A stretch of 64,000 nt of DNA from CAUPWF01 sp964367685 (GCA_964367685.1 CAYIYM010000009.1:4139-68138), one strand, 5' to 3'. Positions 9,497 to 18,678 are shown, numbered from the stretch's first letter. The notes: generated by a model not told the origin, from the letters alone. Numbers and translations are program-made.

Positions 9497-9930
9497 TCAA
9501 CTCAACTGATATTTTATTTACACTAGGCAATACAAGGCGTGAATATTTCAAGGAAATAATGGTGGAAACAGGGCTTAGCTATATACAAATAGAAATTCTT
9601 TTGTTCTTAGAGGAAAATCCCCAATTCCATTCGATAAATGAAATTGTAGGAGAAGATAGAAGCAGTGTATCTTTTCTAAGTGTTGCATTTGTTGATTTAA
9701 TAAATAAGGACTATATTCAAATGAAAAGTAGAAAAAAATTATGGGAAGAAAGTACTGACACGCGATATGTACTTACGAAAAACGCAAAAAAAGTAATACG
9801 GGTAGCAAATCAACGAAAGCAAGAATTTCACAAGATTATGTATCATAACATATCGCAAGAAGAAATGGATATGGTGGAAGATACATTTATAAAAATGACA
9901 ACGAATTTAATGTTGTATAGGAGGGTATAA
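9493..9930 (+). CDS. MarR-like winged-helix regulator
   Basis: A 145-aa protein whose start overlaps the TetR stop (ATGA), implying coupled translation. The central part ('IEILLFLEENPQFHSINEIVGEDRSSVSFLSVAFVDLINKDYIQ') has the MarR winged-helix order: recognition helix, then the wing 'KSRKKLWEESTDTRYVLT' ending in the typical 'YVLTKNAKK' strand. The N- and C-terminal helices would form the dimer. Two regulators in one operon with a transporter is unusual; it may act on this promoter too or on other genes. Confidence 0.75.
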   Translation: MINSTDILFTLGNTRREYFKEIMVETGLSYIQIEILLFLEENPQFHSINEIVGEDRSSVSFLSVAFVDLINKDYIQMKSRKKLWEESTDTRYVLTKNAKKVIRVANQRKQEFHKIMYHNISQEEMDMVEDTFIKMTTNLMLYRRV

Positions 9931-10706
9931 TGGAAACGATTATAATTTGTATTTTGGCAGGTATGGGAGCGGGATTAGGAACCGGATTCGCGGGTATGAG
10001 TGCTGCTGTAGTGATTACGCCAATGCTAATTACTTTTCTTGGAATGAATCCTTATGAAGCAATAGGGATAGCACTTGCCTCAGATGTGCTGGCCAGTGCT
10101 ATTTCTGCATACACTTATGGAAAGAGTAAGAATATTGATATCAAAAATAGCAGAGTCTTATTGGTAAGCGTGTTAATATTCACTTTTATTGGTGCATTTA
10201 TTGCAAGTTTAGTTCCATCGGAGTCAATGGGAAATATAGCAGTGTATATGTCTCTTATACTGGGGATAAAATTCTTGAGAAAGAAAGAGTCTGACACTCC
10301 TAAACAGAAGAAAGCTGTCGAGGGTGCACTAAAAGTAATACTTCCAATTTTATGTGGTGCCGTTATTGGATTCATCTGTGGATTTATAGGCGCAGGTGGT
10401 GGAATTATGATGTTGGCATTATTAATGGGAGTACTTGGATATGAACATAAAAAAGCAGTAGGGACAAGTGTATTTATTATGACATTTACTGCTCTTTTTG
10501 GGGCAGTGTCCCATTTCTCGATACAACAAATAGTACCTGACTTAACTGTATTGTCACTCTGTGTTGTATCTACATTAACCTTTGCTTTACTTGGAGCAAA
10601 ATTTGCTAACAATGCACAGCCTAGGGTGCTGAATCGTGCAACGGGAACAGTGCTTACATCATTGGGGATATTTTTAATCGTAGCAGAACGTGTGATTTTC
10701 ATATAA
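9930..10706 (+). CDS. TauE/SafE family anion exporter
   Basis: A 258-aa membrane protein with about eight helices in two halves, each with Gly-rich stretches ('GMGAGLGTGFAGMSAAVVITPML' and 'GFIGAGGGIMMLALLMGVLG'), the hallmark of the TauE/SafE (DUF81) family. Members export sulfite, sulfoacetate or other organic anions. Its start codon shares one base with the MarR stop (TAATG). The operon therefore looks like a ligand-induced export system. A second, divergent member of the family is at 30405. Confidence 0.85.
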   Translation: METIIICILAGMGAGLGTGFAGMSAAVVITPMLITFLGMNPYEAIGIALASDVLASAISAYTYGKSKNIDIKNSRVLLVSVLIFTFIGAFIASLVPSESMGNIAVYMSLILGIKFLRKKESDTPKQKKAVEGALKVILPILCGAVIGFICGFIGAGGGIMMLALLMGVLGYEHKKAVGTSVFIMTFTALFGAVSHFSIQQIVPDLTVLSLCVVSTLTFALLGAKFANNAQPRVLNRATGTVLTSLGIFLIVAERVIFI

Positions 10707-10762
10707 TAAAGAAAAGGATTGAGATAATAGGTTTAACTATTTTCCCATTCCTTTTCTTTATT
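10705..10762. terminator. Bidirectional terminator-like hairpin
   Basis: AATAAAGAAAAGGA (10705-10718) is perfectly complementary to TCCTTTTCTTTATT (10749-10762), with a 30-base loop. It lies between the convergent exporter and AraC genes. Confidence 0.7.
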
Positions 10763-10763
10763 T

Positions 10764-11699
10764 TTATTCTTCTGTAGGCCGAAGGCCTGCTAATTCAACA
10801 GCTTGAGATATTCCTTTGATAGAAAGAACATATTGATTTGGTGACATTCCAGTTGCTTTTTTGAATTGTTTTGAAAAGTATTGCAGTGAACTATAGGATA
10901 AATAATGAGCCAATTCTGTGTGATTCATTTTATCTTCTAGCATCATGCGCTTGGCAACCTTGATTTTTTGTCGATTGTAATAAGTCATGGCACCACATTT
11001 ATATTCATCGTAAAATAACTTATGTAAAGTGGAGCGGCTAATCTTAAATACATCACAGAGAATAGCTACGTTTAACTGTTCTTGAATATGTTCCACCATG
11101 TAGTTTTGTATATTATGAAGTAATTCGCTTTTTGGTGGCAAATCAATCATTGGTTGGGTAAACTCTCCAAGGGTCTTAACATAATTATCTTCTCTGTGAT
11201 TGCGTGTGATTGTGATTAATAACAATTCTAAATAAGTTCCTATCAACTGAAGTCCCGCAAAGTCAGCGTCGTCGGATAATTGTAGTTGTTCAACAGAGGG
11301 AATATTTAACGGTATGGAGAGTGAAGAACTAGCTTCGGCAATTATCTTAGAGATGTATTTTTTTTCGGCAGTATTTAAAGTAAATGTTTTATTATCAAAA
11401 AAAGAAATTGCAGGGGAAGGACTCTTGAATGAAACTACTACGAGATTTGGGGATAATCCATCAAGTGCACGTATTGCATGAAATTCATTAGGTTTATGAA
11501 ATACAATATCACCTGCATGCAAATAGTAAGAGGTATCATCAGCTTTGACAAGTACATGTCCCTTGTCAACATATAGAAATTCCCAAAAATCGTGCGATTC
11601 TCCATGGAAAATAAAATTGTTCATATATTCAAAATAGTGAATAGTAATTAATTCGGAGACTTCAATTTCTTTTTTTATTTTAGTGTATATATATGCCAT
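10764..11699 (-). CDS. AraC family transcriptional regulator with cupin sensor domain
   Basis: A 311-aa regulator. The N-terminal half is a cupin-like sugar-sensing domain ('ESHDFWEFLYVDKGHVLVKADD', 'LHAGDIVFHKPNEFHAI'). The C-terminal ~100 residues carry the two AraC helix-turn-helix motifs ('NVAILCDVFKISRSTLHKLFYDEY' and 'MNHTELAHYLSYSSLQYFSKQFKKATGMSPNQY'). GGAGAGGAC precedes the ATG. It is divergent from the oxidoreductase / ABC importer / sulfatase operon starting at 11963 and is the natural candidate for its inducer-dependent activator. Confidence 0.9.
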   Translation of the reverse strand: MAYIYTKIKKEIEVSELITIHYFEYMNNFIFHGESHDFWEFLYVDKGHVLVKADDTSYYLHAGDIVFHKPNEFHAIRALDGLSPNLVVVSFKSPSPAISFFDNKTFTLNTAEKKYISKIIAEASSSLSIPLNIPSVEQLQLSDDADFAGLQLIGTYLELLLITITRNHREDNYVKTLGEFTQPMIDLPPKSELLHNIQNYMVEHIQEQLNVAILCDVFKISRSTLHKLFYDEYKCGAMTYYNRQKIKVAKRMMLEDKMNHTELAHYLSYSSLQYFSKQFKKATGMSPNQYVLSIKGISQAVELAGLRPTEE

Positions 11700-11858
11700 A
11701 TGTCCTCTCCTTTTAAGCAGTAATAATAACTCTATTTTACCATTTTAATAAGAAAAAATCCAGATAATTGTAATGATTCAAGAATAAAAGAAGAAAAAAT
11801 GCACAAAAAAACACATAAAAATACGTAATTATTCACGAAAAATCTAAAAATGGATAAA

Positions 11859-11887
11859 TTGACAACATATCTGGAGTATTGTATAAG
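11859..11887 (+). promoter_or_regulatory. Promoter of the sugar/sulfatase operon
   Basis: A perfect TTGACA (11859-11864), 17-bp spacer and TATAAG (11882-11887) precede a 75-base leader. The 263-bp divergent region between the AraC gene and this operon is otherwise A/T-rich; no clear AraC half-sites were identified. Confidence 0.75.
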
Positions 11888-11962
11888 ACAAATAAAAAAT
11901 TAAGGTTTATAATACAATATATGAATAAATAATTAACAAATGTATTCTTCAAGGAGGAAACG

Positions 11963-13252
11963 ATGAGTAAAGTAATTAAAGTGGCAATTGCAGGTCTTGG
12001 AAGCAGAGGGAAGGACACATATGCACAAGCGGTAAAATTATTCCCTGAAAAAATGCAAGTAGTAGCAATCGCAGATGTTGATCCAGCGAAAGTTGCGGAT
12101 GTGGCAAAAGAATTTGGAATCGAAGAGAAGATGTGCTTTAATAGTGCAGAGGAAATGATAGAACAAGAGTTATTAGCTGATGTTTTAGTGCTTGCAACTC
12201 AAGATAGACAACATGTAATGCAAGCAATTCCAGCATTAAGAAAAGGCTATCACATCTTATTAGAGAAGCCAATTTCACCGGACTTAGATGAGTGTAGAGA
12301 AATTGTAAAGGTAGCGAAAGAATGTGAGAAGCATGTAATTGTCTGTCATGTATTAAGATATACACCAATCTATTCGAAGTTAAAAGAAGTATTGGATTCG
12401 GGAGTAATTGGAGATATTGTAACAGTTATGTCCCTAGAAAATGTAGGATACTGGCATCAAGCACATAGTTTTGTAAGAGGGAATTGGAATAATTCAAATA
12501 CAACTAGTCCAATGATTCTGCAAAAATGTTGTCATGATATGGATTTACTTTTATGGTTAACAGGTAAAACATGTGAATCTGTTTCATCATTTGGAGACAC
12601 ATACTTGTTTAAAGAAGAAAAAGCACCAGAAGGTGCGGCAAAGAGATGTTTAGATGGATGTAAAGCAAAAGAGAAATGTCCATTCGATGCAGAAAAGATT
12701 TATATGCATCATAAAAAAATAGGTATTAAAAATGGCCATAAGGGTTGGCCGCTCGATGTATTAACATTACATCCTACTGAGGAAAGCGTATATGAGGCAA
12801 TTGAAAAAGGGCCTTATGGAAAATGTGTATATTTCTGTGATAACAATGTAGTTGATCATCAAGTAGTAAATTTAAATATGACAGATGGTTCGACAATTAG
12901 TCATACAATGACAGGATTTACAGGAACAGGAACACGTTATGCTAAATTCATGGGTACAGAAGGTGAAGTAATTGTAGATATGACACCAGAAGTAAACTCA
13001 ATCCGAATCACTAGATTTGGAGAAGAAACAGAAGTAATAGAAATGAATAAAATAGCAACAGATTTTTCTGGTCATGGCGGTGGTGATAATCGTATGGTCG
13101 AAGAATTTATTGATATGCTGATTGAAGGAACTGGACCTAGCAATAGAACAACTTCAGTTGAAAAATCAGTGGAGAGTCACTATGCAGCACTAGCCGCGGA
13201 GAAATCTCGTGTGCAAAATGGTAAAGTAGTACAGCTAGAAGAAATGAGGTAA
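11963..13252 (+). CDS. Gfo/Idh/MocA family NAD(P)-dependent sugar oxidoreductase
   Basis: A 429-aa enzyme. The N-terminus 'KVAIAGLGSRGKDTYA' is the Rossmann dinucleotide-binding turn, and 'LLEKPISPDLDEC' holds the conserved EKP motif of the family. An insert with 'RCLDGCKAKEKCPFDAEKIY' contributes three Cys residues, a feature of one Gfo/Idh/MocA subgroup; a metal site is possible. It is the first gene in an operon with a sugar ABC importer and a sulfatase, so the substrate is probably a (de)sulfated sugar or its derivative. AAGGAGG precedes the ATG. Confidence 0.88.
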   Translation: MSKVIKVAIAGLGSRGKDTYAQAVKLFPEKMQVVAIADVDPAKVADVAKEFGIEEKMCFNSAEEMIEQELLADVLVLATQDRQHVMQAIPALRKGYHILLEKPISPDLDECREIVKVAKECEKHVIVCHVLRYTPIYSKLKEVLDSGVIGDIVTVMSLENVGYWHQAHSFVRGNWNNSNTTSPMILQKCCHDMDLLLWLTGKTCESVSSFGDTYLFKEEKAPEGAAKRCLDGCKAKEKCPFDAEKIYMHHKKIGIKNGHKGWPLDVLTLHPTEESVYEAIEKGPYGKCVYFCDNNVVDHQVVNLNMTDGSTISHTMTGFTGTGTRYAKFMGTEGEVIVDMTPEVNSIRITRFGEETEVIEMNKIATDFSGHGGGDNRMVEEFIDMLIEGTGPSNRTTSVEKSVESHYAALAAEKSRVQNGKVVQLEEMR

Positions 13253-13314
13253 CTAAGTAAACAACACAGTATGTTATGGAAGATAGCATACAAAAGAGAG
13301 GAGAAACAAGAATT

Positions 13315-14619
13315 ATGAAAAAGAAATTACTAAAAGTATTATCATTGGCAATGGTTACAGTTTTAGCTCTTGGTACAATGGTAGGATGTGGAAGTGACAG
13401 CGAAAGCGAAGGTGGAAGCGAAGGCGGAAGCGAGGGTGGAAGTGAAGTAACTACATTATCATTAGCTTGTTGGGATGAGCAACAAGGTGAAATCATGAAG
13501 ACAATTGGAGCAGCTTATACAGAGGCTAATCCAGAAATAGAAATTGATGTTCAAGTAACAACATGGACAGAGTACTGGACAAAACTTGAGGCAGGCGCTT
13601 CAAATCAAGAAATGCCTGATATCTTCTGGGTTAACGTATTACATGCAGAAGAATATGCAGAAAATGGTATCATGAAAGATTTAACAGCAGTTGGTGAAGC
13701 GCTTGACGTTACAACAAACTTCCCACAAGCTTTAGTTGACGGATATACATATGATGATACACTTTGGGCAATTCCTAAAGACTTTGATACAAACGGAATC
13801 TTCTACAACAAGAACATTTTTGATGAAGCTGGTGTAGAGTATCCAACAAGTGGAATGACATTCGAAGAGTACGAAGCAAAATGTAAAGAGCTTGCAGATG
13901 CTGGACTACCAGAAGGAACATACCCAACAGCAGTTGCTTATAACTCAGGACAAACAACATACTACTCTTCAATCGCAGCAAATGGCGGATATATCTTAAG
14001 CCCAGATAAATTAGAGTCAGGATGGAATATGCCAGAGACACTTGGCGGAGTAGCTCCTTGGTTAGGATTAGTAGAAAAAGGATATTCTCCAACATCACAA
14101 CAATTAGCAGACACATCATTTGACGCTATGTTCTCAGCTGGTAAAGTTGGTATGGTTATGTCAGGAAACTACATGATCGCTGAATATGCATCAAGTTTAG
14201 GTCTTGAGAACTTCGCAGTTTGCGACCGTCCATCATTTAATGGAAAAGACATTGATATCATGAATGGATTAGGATATGCAGTATCTGAATTTACTACAAA
14301 TGAAGAAGAAGCAATCAAATTCGTAGAATATCTAGGTGGTAAAGAAGCGATGACTATCCAAGCAGAAGGAAAGAAAGTTATTCCAGCAAGAATTGATTCA
14401 CAAGAATTATATCTTGAAGCTTACCCAGAGTTAGACTTAGCAGTATTCTTAAACAATTTAGATCAAGCAAAATTATTTGATTTCAACGCAATTTGGTCAG
14501 AACTTCAAACAATTCAAAACAATGAAATTGCATTAGTTTGGGACGGATCACAAACATTAGAAGAAGCAGGTGCAAAAATTGTAGAACTACAACAGCCACT
14601 TTTAGATGAGTTGAAATAA
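13315..14619 (+). CDS. ABC sugar transporter substrate-binding lipoprotein
   Basis: A 434-aa precursor. I chose ATG 13315, which gives a clean lipoprotein signal ('MKKKLLKVLSLAMVTVLALGTMVGC') and has GAGAGGAG 10 bases upstream. After the lipid-bearing Cys comes a flexible spacer made from repeats of GGSE (12-bp DNA repeats at about 13409-13445). The mature domain ('SLACWDEQQGEIMKTIGAAYTEANP', 'DIFWVNVLHAEEYAENG') is a family-1 extracellular solute-binding protein for oligosaccharides. It feeds the two permeases that follow. Confidence 0.92.
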   Translation: MKKKLLKVLSLAMVTVLALGTMVGCGSDSESEGGSEGGSEGGSEVTTLSLACWDEQQGEIMKTIGAAYTEANPEIEIDVQVTTWTEYWTKLEAGASNQEMPDIFWVNVLHAEEYAENGIMKDLTAVGEALDVTTNFPQALVDGYTYDDTLWAIPKDFDTNGIFYNKNIFDEAGVEYPTSGMTFEEYEAKCKELADAGLPEGTYPTAVAYNSGQTTYYSSIAANGGYILSPDKLESGWNMPETLGGVAPWLGLVEKGYSPTSQQLADTSFDAMFSAGKVGMVMSGNYMIAEYASSLGLENFAVCDRPSFNGKDIDIMNGLGYAVSEFTTNEEEAIKFVEYLGGKEAMTIQAEGKKVIPARIDSQELYLEAYPELDLAVFLNNLDQAKLFDFNAIWSELQTIQNNEIALVWDGSQTLEEAGAKIVELQQPLLDELK

Positions 14620-14639
14620 TTAGAAAGTAGGTTATAGTT

Positions 14640-15557
14640 ATGAGTGGAACAAGTAAAACTGTGAAGCGGAAAATAACTAAAAGACAGAAGAACGATTGGC
14701 TAGCGGCGTACATTTTTATAGCGCCGCTAGTAATCGGATTAGCCATCTTTTATATTTATCCGTTTATACAAAACTTTTGGTTTAGTTTTAATGATGTAAA
14801 CAAATTTAATATTGCTAAGTTTAATGGAATCGATAACTATATTGAATTATTTAAAGACCCAGAATTGGGTGTCTCGTTATTAAATACACTGAAATATGTT
14901 GTGATTACAGTGCCAGTAGGAATTTTGTTGTCACTATTTACAGCAGGATTATTGAATTCGAAAATTAGAGGGAAGTCTTTTTATAGAACAATCTATTTCT
15001 TGCCATCAGTAACAATGCCAGTTGCAGTTGCATTGGTATGGAGATTTATCTTTAATGGTGAGTACGGTATTTTGAACAGTATTCTAGATATTTTTGGCAT
15101 TGAAGGTACGGCATGGTTAGCGAACGAGCATACAGCATTATATGTGGTTATGTTTGTAGGTATATGGTCTAGTTTTGGATATAATTCAATTATTCTATTA
15201 GCTGGAATGCAAGGAATTTCAGGATCGTACTATGAGGCAGCAGAAATTGATGGTGCAGGAGCTTTTGCAAAATTTTTCAAGATTACATTGCCACTTGTAA
15301 CGCCAACGATATTCTTTGTATTAATTACAGGATTAATTGCTGGATTCCAAGTGTTCGATAGTTTATACATGTTGGTAGGTATAGACAACCCGATCTTTAG
15401 TAGAGTTCAGACAATGAATGTAATGTTCTATAGAAATGCCTTTATTTATGGTGAAAAAGGATATGCAGCAGCAATTTCAATTTTTGTATTCTTTATTATC
15501 ATGATCATTACAGTTATTCAAATGATTGCTCAAAAGAAATGGGTAAATTACGATTAG
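14640..15557 (+). CDS. ABC sugar transporter permease (MalF/UgpA type)
   Basis: A 305-aa inner-membrane permease with six predicted helices. The EAA loop that contacts the ATPase is present ('YYEAAEIDGAGAFAKFFKITLPLVTP', ~residues 198-222). It starts 20 bases after the binding-protein gene and forms the transmembrane pair with the next gene. No ATPase is encoded in this operon, so a shared MsiK/UgpC-like ATPase elsewhere in the genome is expected. Confidence 0.92.
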   Translation: MSGTSKTVKRKITKRQKNDWLAAYIFIAPLVIGLAIFYIYPFIQNFWFSFNDVNKFNIAKFNGIDNYIELFKDPELGVSLLNTLKYVVITVPVGILLSLFTAGLLNSKIRGKSFYRTIYFLPSVTMPVAVALVWRFIFNGEYGILNSILDIFGIEGTAWLANEHTALYVVMFVGIWSSFGYNSIILLAGMQGISGSYYEAAEIDGAGAFAKFFKITLPLVTPTIFFVLITGLIAGFQVFDSLYMLVGIDNPIFSRVQTMNVMFYRNAFIYGEKGYAAAISIFVFFIIMIITVIQMIAQKKWVNYD

Positions 15558-15570
15558 GAAGGAGAAAGCA

Positions 15571-16398
15571 ATGGAATCTTCAAAGAAGAGAAGTAGAATA
15601 TTAGTACATCTTATACTAATATTGGGAATCGGCATCACTGCTTTCCCTTTTGTATGGATGGTTTTATCATCATTCAAAACAATACCGGAATCAGTTTCAA
15701 TTCCGCCAACAATATTTCCAGAGAACTTATTGATGGATGCGTATGTTCATATTTTTGAAACATTACCATTTGTTACGATTTATACAAATACAATCATATC
15801 TACAGTAATTACTGTATTTGCACAGGTTACAATATGTACATTAGCAGCATATGCATTTGCAAGAATTGAATTCCCATTTAGAAATTTGATTTTTATGATT
15901 ATATTATCAATTCTTATGGTGCCAGGGCAGATTTTTATCTTGCCACAATTTATGATAGTTAGTGACTGGGGACTCTCGAATACAATTCCAGCCTTATATA
16001 TAACACACTTATTTAGTGCATTTGGAACATTCCTTTTGAGACAGTTCTTTATGTCATTGCCAAAAGAATTAGAAGAGGCAGCATTCCTTGATGGATGTAA
16101 TAGATTCCAAATATTTGGAAGAGTTATGTTTCCACTTGTAAAGCCAGGAATTGTATCGCTAGTTATTTTTACTGCTAAATATGCATGGAACGACTTCATG
16201 TGGCCACTTATTATTAATACGGACCAGGACAAAATGACATTAGCGCCAGCATTGTCAATGCTTAGAGGGGAATTCACATCGAACTTCCCTGTGCAAATGG
16301 CAGGAGCTGTAATGTCAGTAATTCCAATGGTTGTATTATTCTTTATCTTCCAAAAGCAATTTATTGAAGGAGTTGCACATACAGGAGTGAAAGGCTAA
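15571..16398 (+). CDS. ABC sugar transporter permease (MalG/UgpE type)
   Basis: A 275-aa permease with six helices and the EAA loop 'EEAAFLDGCNRFQIFGRVMFPLVKPG'. 'AYAFARIEFPFRNLIF' and the terminal 'QKQFIEGVAHTGVKG' are typical of the CUT1 MalG subunit. GGAAGGAG stands before the ATG; only 13 bases separate it from the MalF-type gene. Confidence 0.92.
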   Translation: MESSKKRSRILVHLILILGIGITAFPFVWMVLSSFKTIPESVSIPPTIFPENLLMDAYVHIFETLPFVTIYTNTIISTVITVFAQVTICTLAAYAFARIEFPFRNLIFMIILSILMVPGQIFILPQFMIVSDWGLSNTIPALYITHLFSAFGTFLLRQFFMSLPKELEEAAFLDGCNRFQIFGRVMFPLVKPGIVSLVIFTAKYAWNDFMWPLIINTDQDKMTLAPALSMLRGEFTSNFPVQMAGAVMSVIPMVVLFFIFQKQFIEGVAHTGVKG

Positions 16399-16405
16399 AT
16401 ATAAT

Positions 16406-17917
16406 ATGAAAAAACCAAATATATTATGGATCACAAGTGATCAACAGCATTATAGTACAATAGGGTGTATGGATTCTAGAATTCATACACCTAATTTAGA
16501 TAGGTTGTCGAATGAAGGGACAACATTTACAAGGGCTTATTGCCCTAATCCAACTTGCACACCTACAAGGGCATCTCTAATTACAGGGCAATATCCATCA
16601 CAACATGGAGCATGGACCCTTGGAACAAAGTTACCTGAAAGTGCAAAAACAATTGGAGAATATCTTGGAAATGAATCTTATAAGACGGCACTTATTGGAA
16701 AGGCACATTTCCAACCGACTAAATCTACAGAAGAATATAGCTCCCTTGAATCTATGCCATTATTACAAGATTTGGATTTTTGGAGAAGTTTTGAAGATGA
16801 ATTTTATGGATTTCAAAGGGTAGAACTAGCAAGGAATCATACAAATGAATTTCTAGTAGGACAACATTATGCCTTATGGATGGAAGAAAAAGGATATGAT
16901 AACTGGCGTGAATACTTCTTGGGACCAACAGGGACTATGGATCCAGAAGAGAGGTATAATTGGAAGATACCAGAAGAAATTCATTATGATGCATGGATTG
17001 CTGAAAGAACGAATGCTTTAATTGAAGAGTATAGAGAAGAAGAGAAACCATTTTTTATATGGAGTAGTTTTTTTGATCCACATCCTGATTATTTTGCACC
17101 ATCTCCATGGGATACCATGTATGATGATGTAGAATTAGAAGTTCCTACCATTGTTCAAGGAGAACACAATAAGAATCCGGAACATTTTCGTATGACTCAG
17201 GATAAAGAGGCCGATTTTTCAGATTATAAAGAAACAGGGTTTTATTGTCATGGAATGCATCCGCATACCAAAGTGACAGAGGAAATGGCTAAGAAAAATA
17301 TGTCTGTTTATTATGGTATGGTATCTCTGATGGATAAGTATATTGGAAAAATTTTAGATAAGTTAGACGAATGTGGACTAGCAGAAAATACAGTTGTGGT
17401 ATTTACTACAGATCACGGTCATTTTTTCGGACAACATGGACTTCATGCAAAAGGTCCGTTTATGTATGAGGATATGATTAAAATACCTTTTATTGCACGA
17501 TATCCAAACCATATTCCGGCAGGAGTGAAAAGTACTAGTATGCAATCTTTGGTGGATGTTGCACCAACTTGTATGGAGTACTGTGGACTCTCAGTTCCAA
17601 ACACTATGTCAGGAAAAAGTCAGAAGGGTGTGTGGAATGGGGAGAAGAGGGAGGTACGCAAGCACATTATTTGCGAACATCATCATGAACCTACAAAAGT
17701 ACATTTGAAGACCTATGTAGATGAAAGGTATAAAATAACCGTTTATTACAATTCTCAAGATGGAGAAATATTTGATTTAGAGCAGGATCCAAATGAAGTG
17801 AATAACTTATGGAACGAAGAGAAGTATAAAGATCTGAAAGAGAGTTTGCTTCTCAAATATATATGGGCGGAATTGGGAAAAGAAATTATGTGGATGCCTA
17901 GAATTTCAGGTGCATAA
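16406..17917 (+). CDS. Cys-type sulfatase (alkaline phosphatase superfamily)
   Basis: A 503-aa sulfatase. The formylglycine precursor motif is C51-T-P-T-R55 in 'CTPTRASLITG', preceded by metal-binding D12-Q13 in 'ITSDQQH', with 'TTDHGHFFGQHG' further on. A Cys rather than Ser at position 51 calls for maturation by an anSME-type radical SAM enzyme in an anaerobe; none is in the window. There is no signal peptide, so desulfation should occur in the cytoplasm after import by the preceding ABC system. It begins 8 bases after the permease stop. Phosphonate monoester hydrolase is an alternative within the same fold. Confidence 0.88.
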   Translation: MKKPNILWITSDQQHYSTIGCMDSRIHTPNLDRLSNEGTTFTRAYCPNPTCTPTRASLITGQYPSQHGAWTLGTKLPESAKTIGEYLGNESYKTALIGKAHFQPTKSTEEYSSLESMPLLQDLDFWRSFEDEFYGFQRVELARNHTNEFLVGQHYALWMEEKGYDNWREYFLGPTGTMDPEERYNWKIPEEIHYDAWIAERTNALIEEYREEEKPFFIWSSFFDPHPDYFAPSPWDTMYDDVELEVPTIVQGEHNKNPEHFRMTQDKEADFSDYKETGFYCHGMHPHTKVTEEMAKKNMSVYYGMVSLMDKYIGKILDKLDECGLAENTVVVFTTDHGHFFGQHGLHAKGPFMYEDMIKIPFIARYPNHIPAGVKSTSMQSLVDVAPTCMEYCGLSVPNTMSGKSQKGVWNGEKREVRKHIICEHHHEPTKVHLKTYVDERYKITVYYNSQDGEIFDLEQDPNEVNNLWNEEKYKDLKESLLLKYIWAELGKEIMWMPRISGA

Positions 17918-17930
17918 GAAAATAATAGGA

Positions 17931-17980
17931 GCAAAATAAAATGTGATAGAGCCATTTTATTTTGCTTTTTTGGCTCTTTT
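17931..17980 (+). terminator. Terminator with two overlapping hairpins
   Basis: GCAAAATAAAATG (17931-17943) pairs with CATTTTATTTTGC (17953-17965), followed by TTTTTT. A second, mutually exclusive stem AGAGCC (17948-17953) / GGCTCT (17972-17977) is followed by another T-run. Either would end the sulfatase operon. Confidence 0.85.
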
Positions 17981-18016
17981 TTAAATTTTCTGAACTAAAT
18001 TAAATATTTATAAAAC

Positions 18017-18045
18017 GCTACCAATTTGCTACCAATTTGCTACTA
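18017..18045 (+). repeat. 11-bp tandem repeat upstream of the 170-aa gene
   Basis: GCTACCAATTT occurs twice in tandem (18017-18027, 18028-18038), then a partial GCTACTA. It lies in the region between the sulfatase terminator and the anchor-like protein; a TATAAT at 18075-18080 may be part of that gene's promoter, but I see no good -35 box. Confidence 0.6.
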
Positions 18046-18165
18046 ATAGATACAGAAATGCTATGACTAACTTGTATAATGACTACAGATAAACAAAATT
18101 TTTGTTCTGTGATAGATAGTAAAATGACAGGGTAAATGGGATATAGTAGATAGGTAGGTAAAGTA

Positions 18166-18678
18166 ATGAAAAGCAAGTTGAGTAAAAGATTGTTAGGTGC
18201 TATATTGCTAACAATATTAGTGTTGTCTATGTTTGACTTAACAACATTAGGTGCCTTAGCAATGGAGACACCAGAAGGGAACCCAGTTATTATCGAAGAA
18301 ACACAACCCCCATTAGCAGCAGTTAGTGCAACTTGGGCGGTAGTCAACTTGATTTTAACAGTCTTTACAGTATTGATTAGTATTATTTTATTGATTGTAT
18401 GTGTTGACAAGAAAAAGCGAAATAAAGAAGATGTGAAACATGTTGATGATGAAGACGATACGACAATGCTTAATGGCTTTGTTAAAGTATCAAGCACACT
18501 AATTGCAATTCTTGCAATTTTGGTATTTATTTTTACAGAAGATATGAGTCTTCCAGTGGTAATCGTAGACCAATGGACAATCGTAATGATTCTTATTTTA
18601 TTAGCACAAATGATCGTAGCATTTGTGTTTAAGAAGAGTAATAAGAATAATGAAGAGAAAGACGAAGAATTAGCATAA
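18166..18678 (+). CDS. Stand-alone three-helix membrane module protein
   Basis: A 170-aa protein with a signal-type N-terminus (~1-32), a short acidic/proline segment ending 'QPPLAAVSATW', one hydrophobic helix ('LILTVFTVLISIILLIVCV'), a charged loop ('KKKRNKEDVKHVDDEDD') and two more helices, then an Asn/Lys/Glu tail. From 'PLA..TW' on, it follows the same order as the C-terminal module of the large surface protein ending at 3079, including the 'TEDMSLPVVIVDQWTIVMI' versus 'TQDFTQVMAIFDKYSIVFF' segment. I know of no functional name for this module. It could be a membrane partner or a minimal surface protein. It is transcribed alone. Confidence 0.8.
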   Translation: MKSKLSKRLLGAILLTILVLSMFDLTTLGALAMETPEGNPVIIEETQPPLAAVSATWAVVNLILTVFTVLISIILLIVCVDKKKRNKEDVKHVDDEDDTTMLNGFVKVSSTLIAILAILVFIFTEDMSLPVVIVDQWTIVMILILLAQMIVAFVFKKSNKNNEEKDEELA

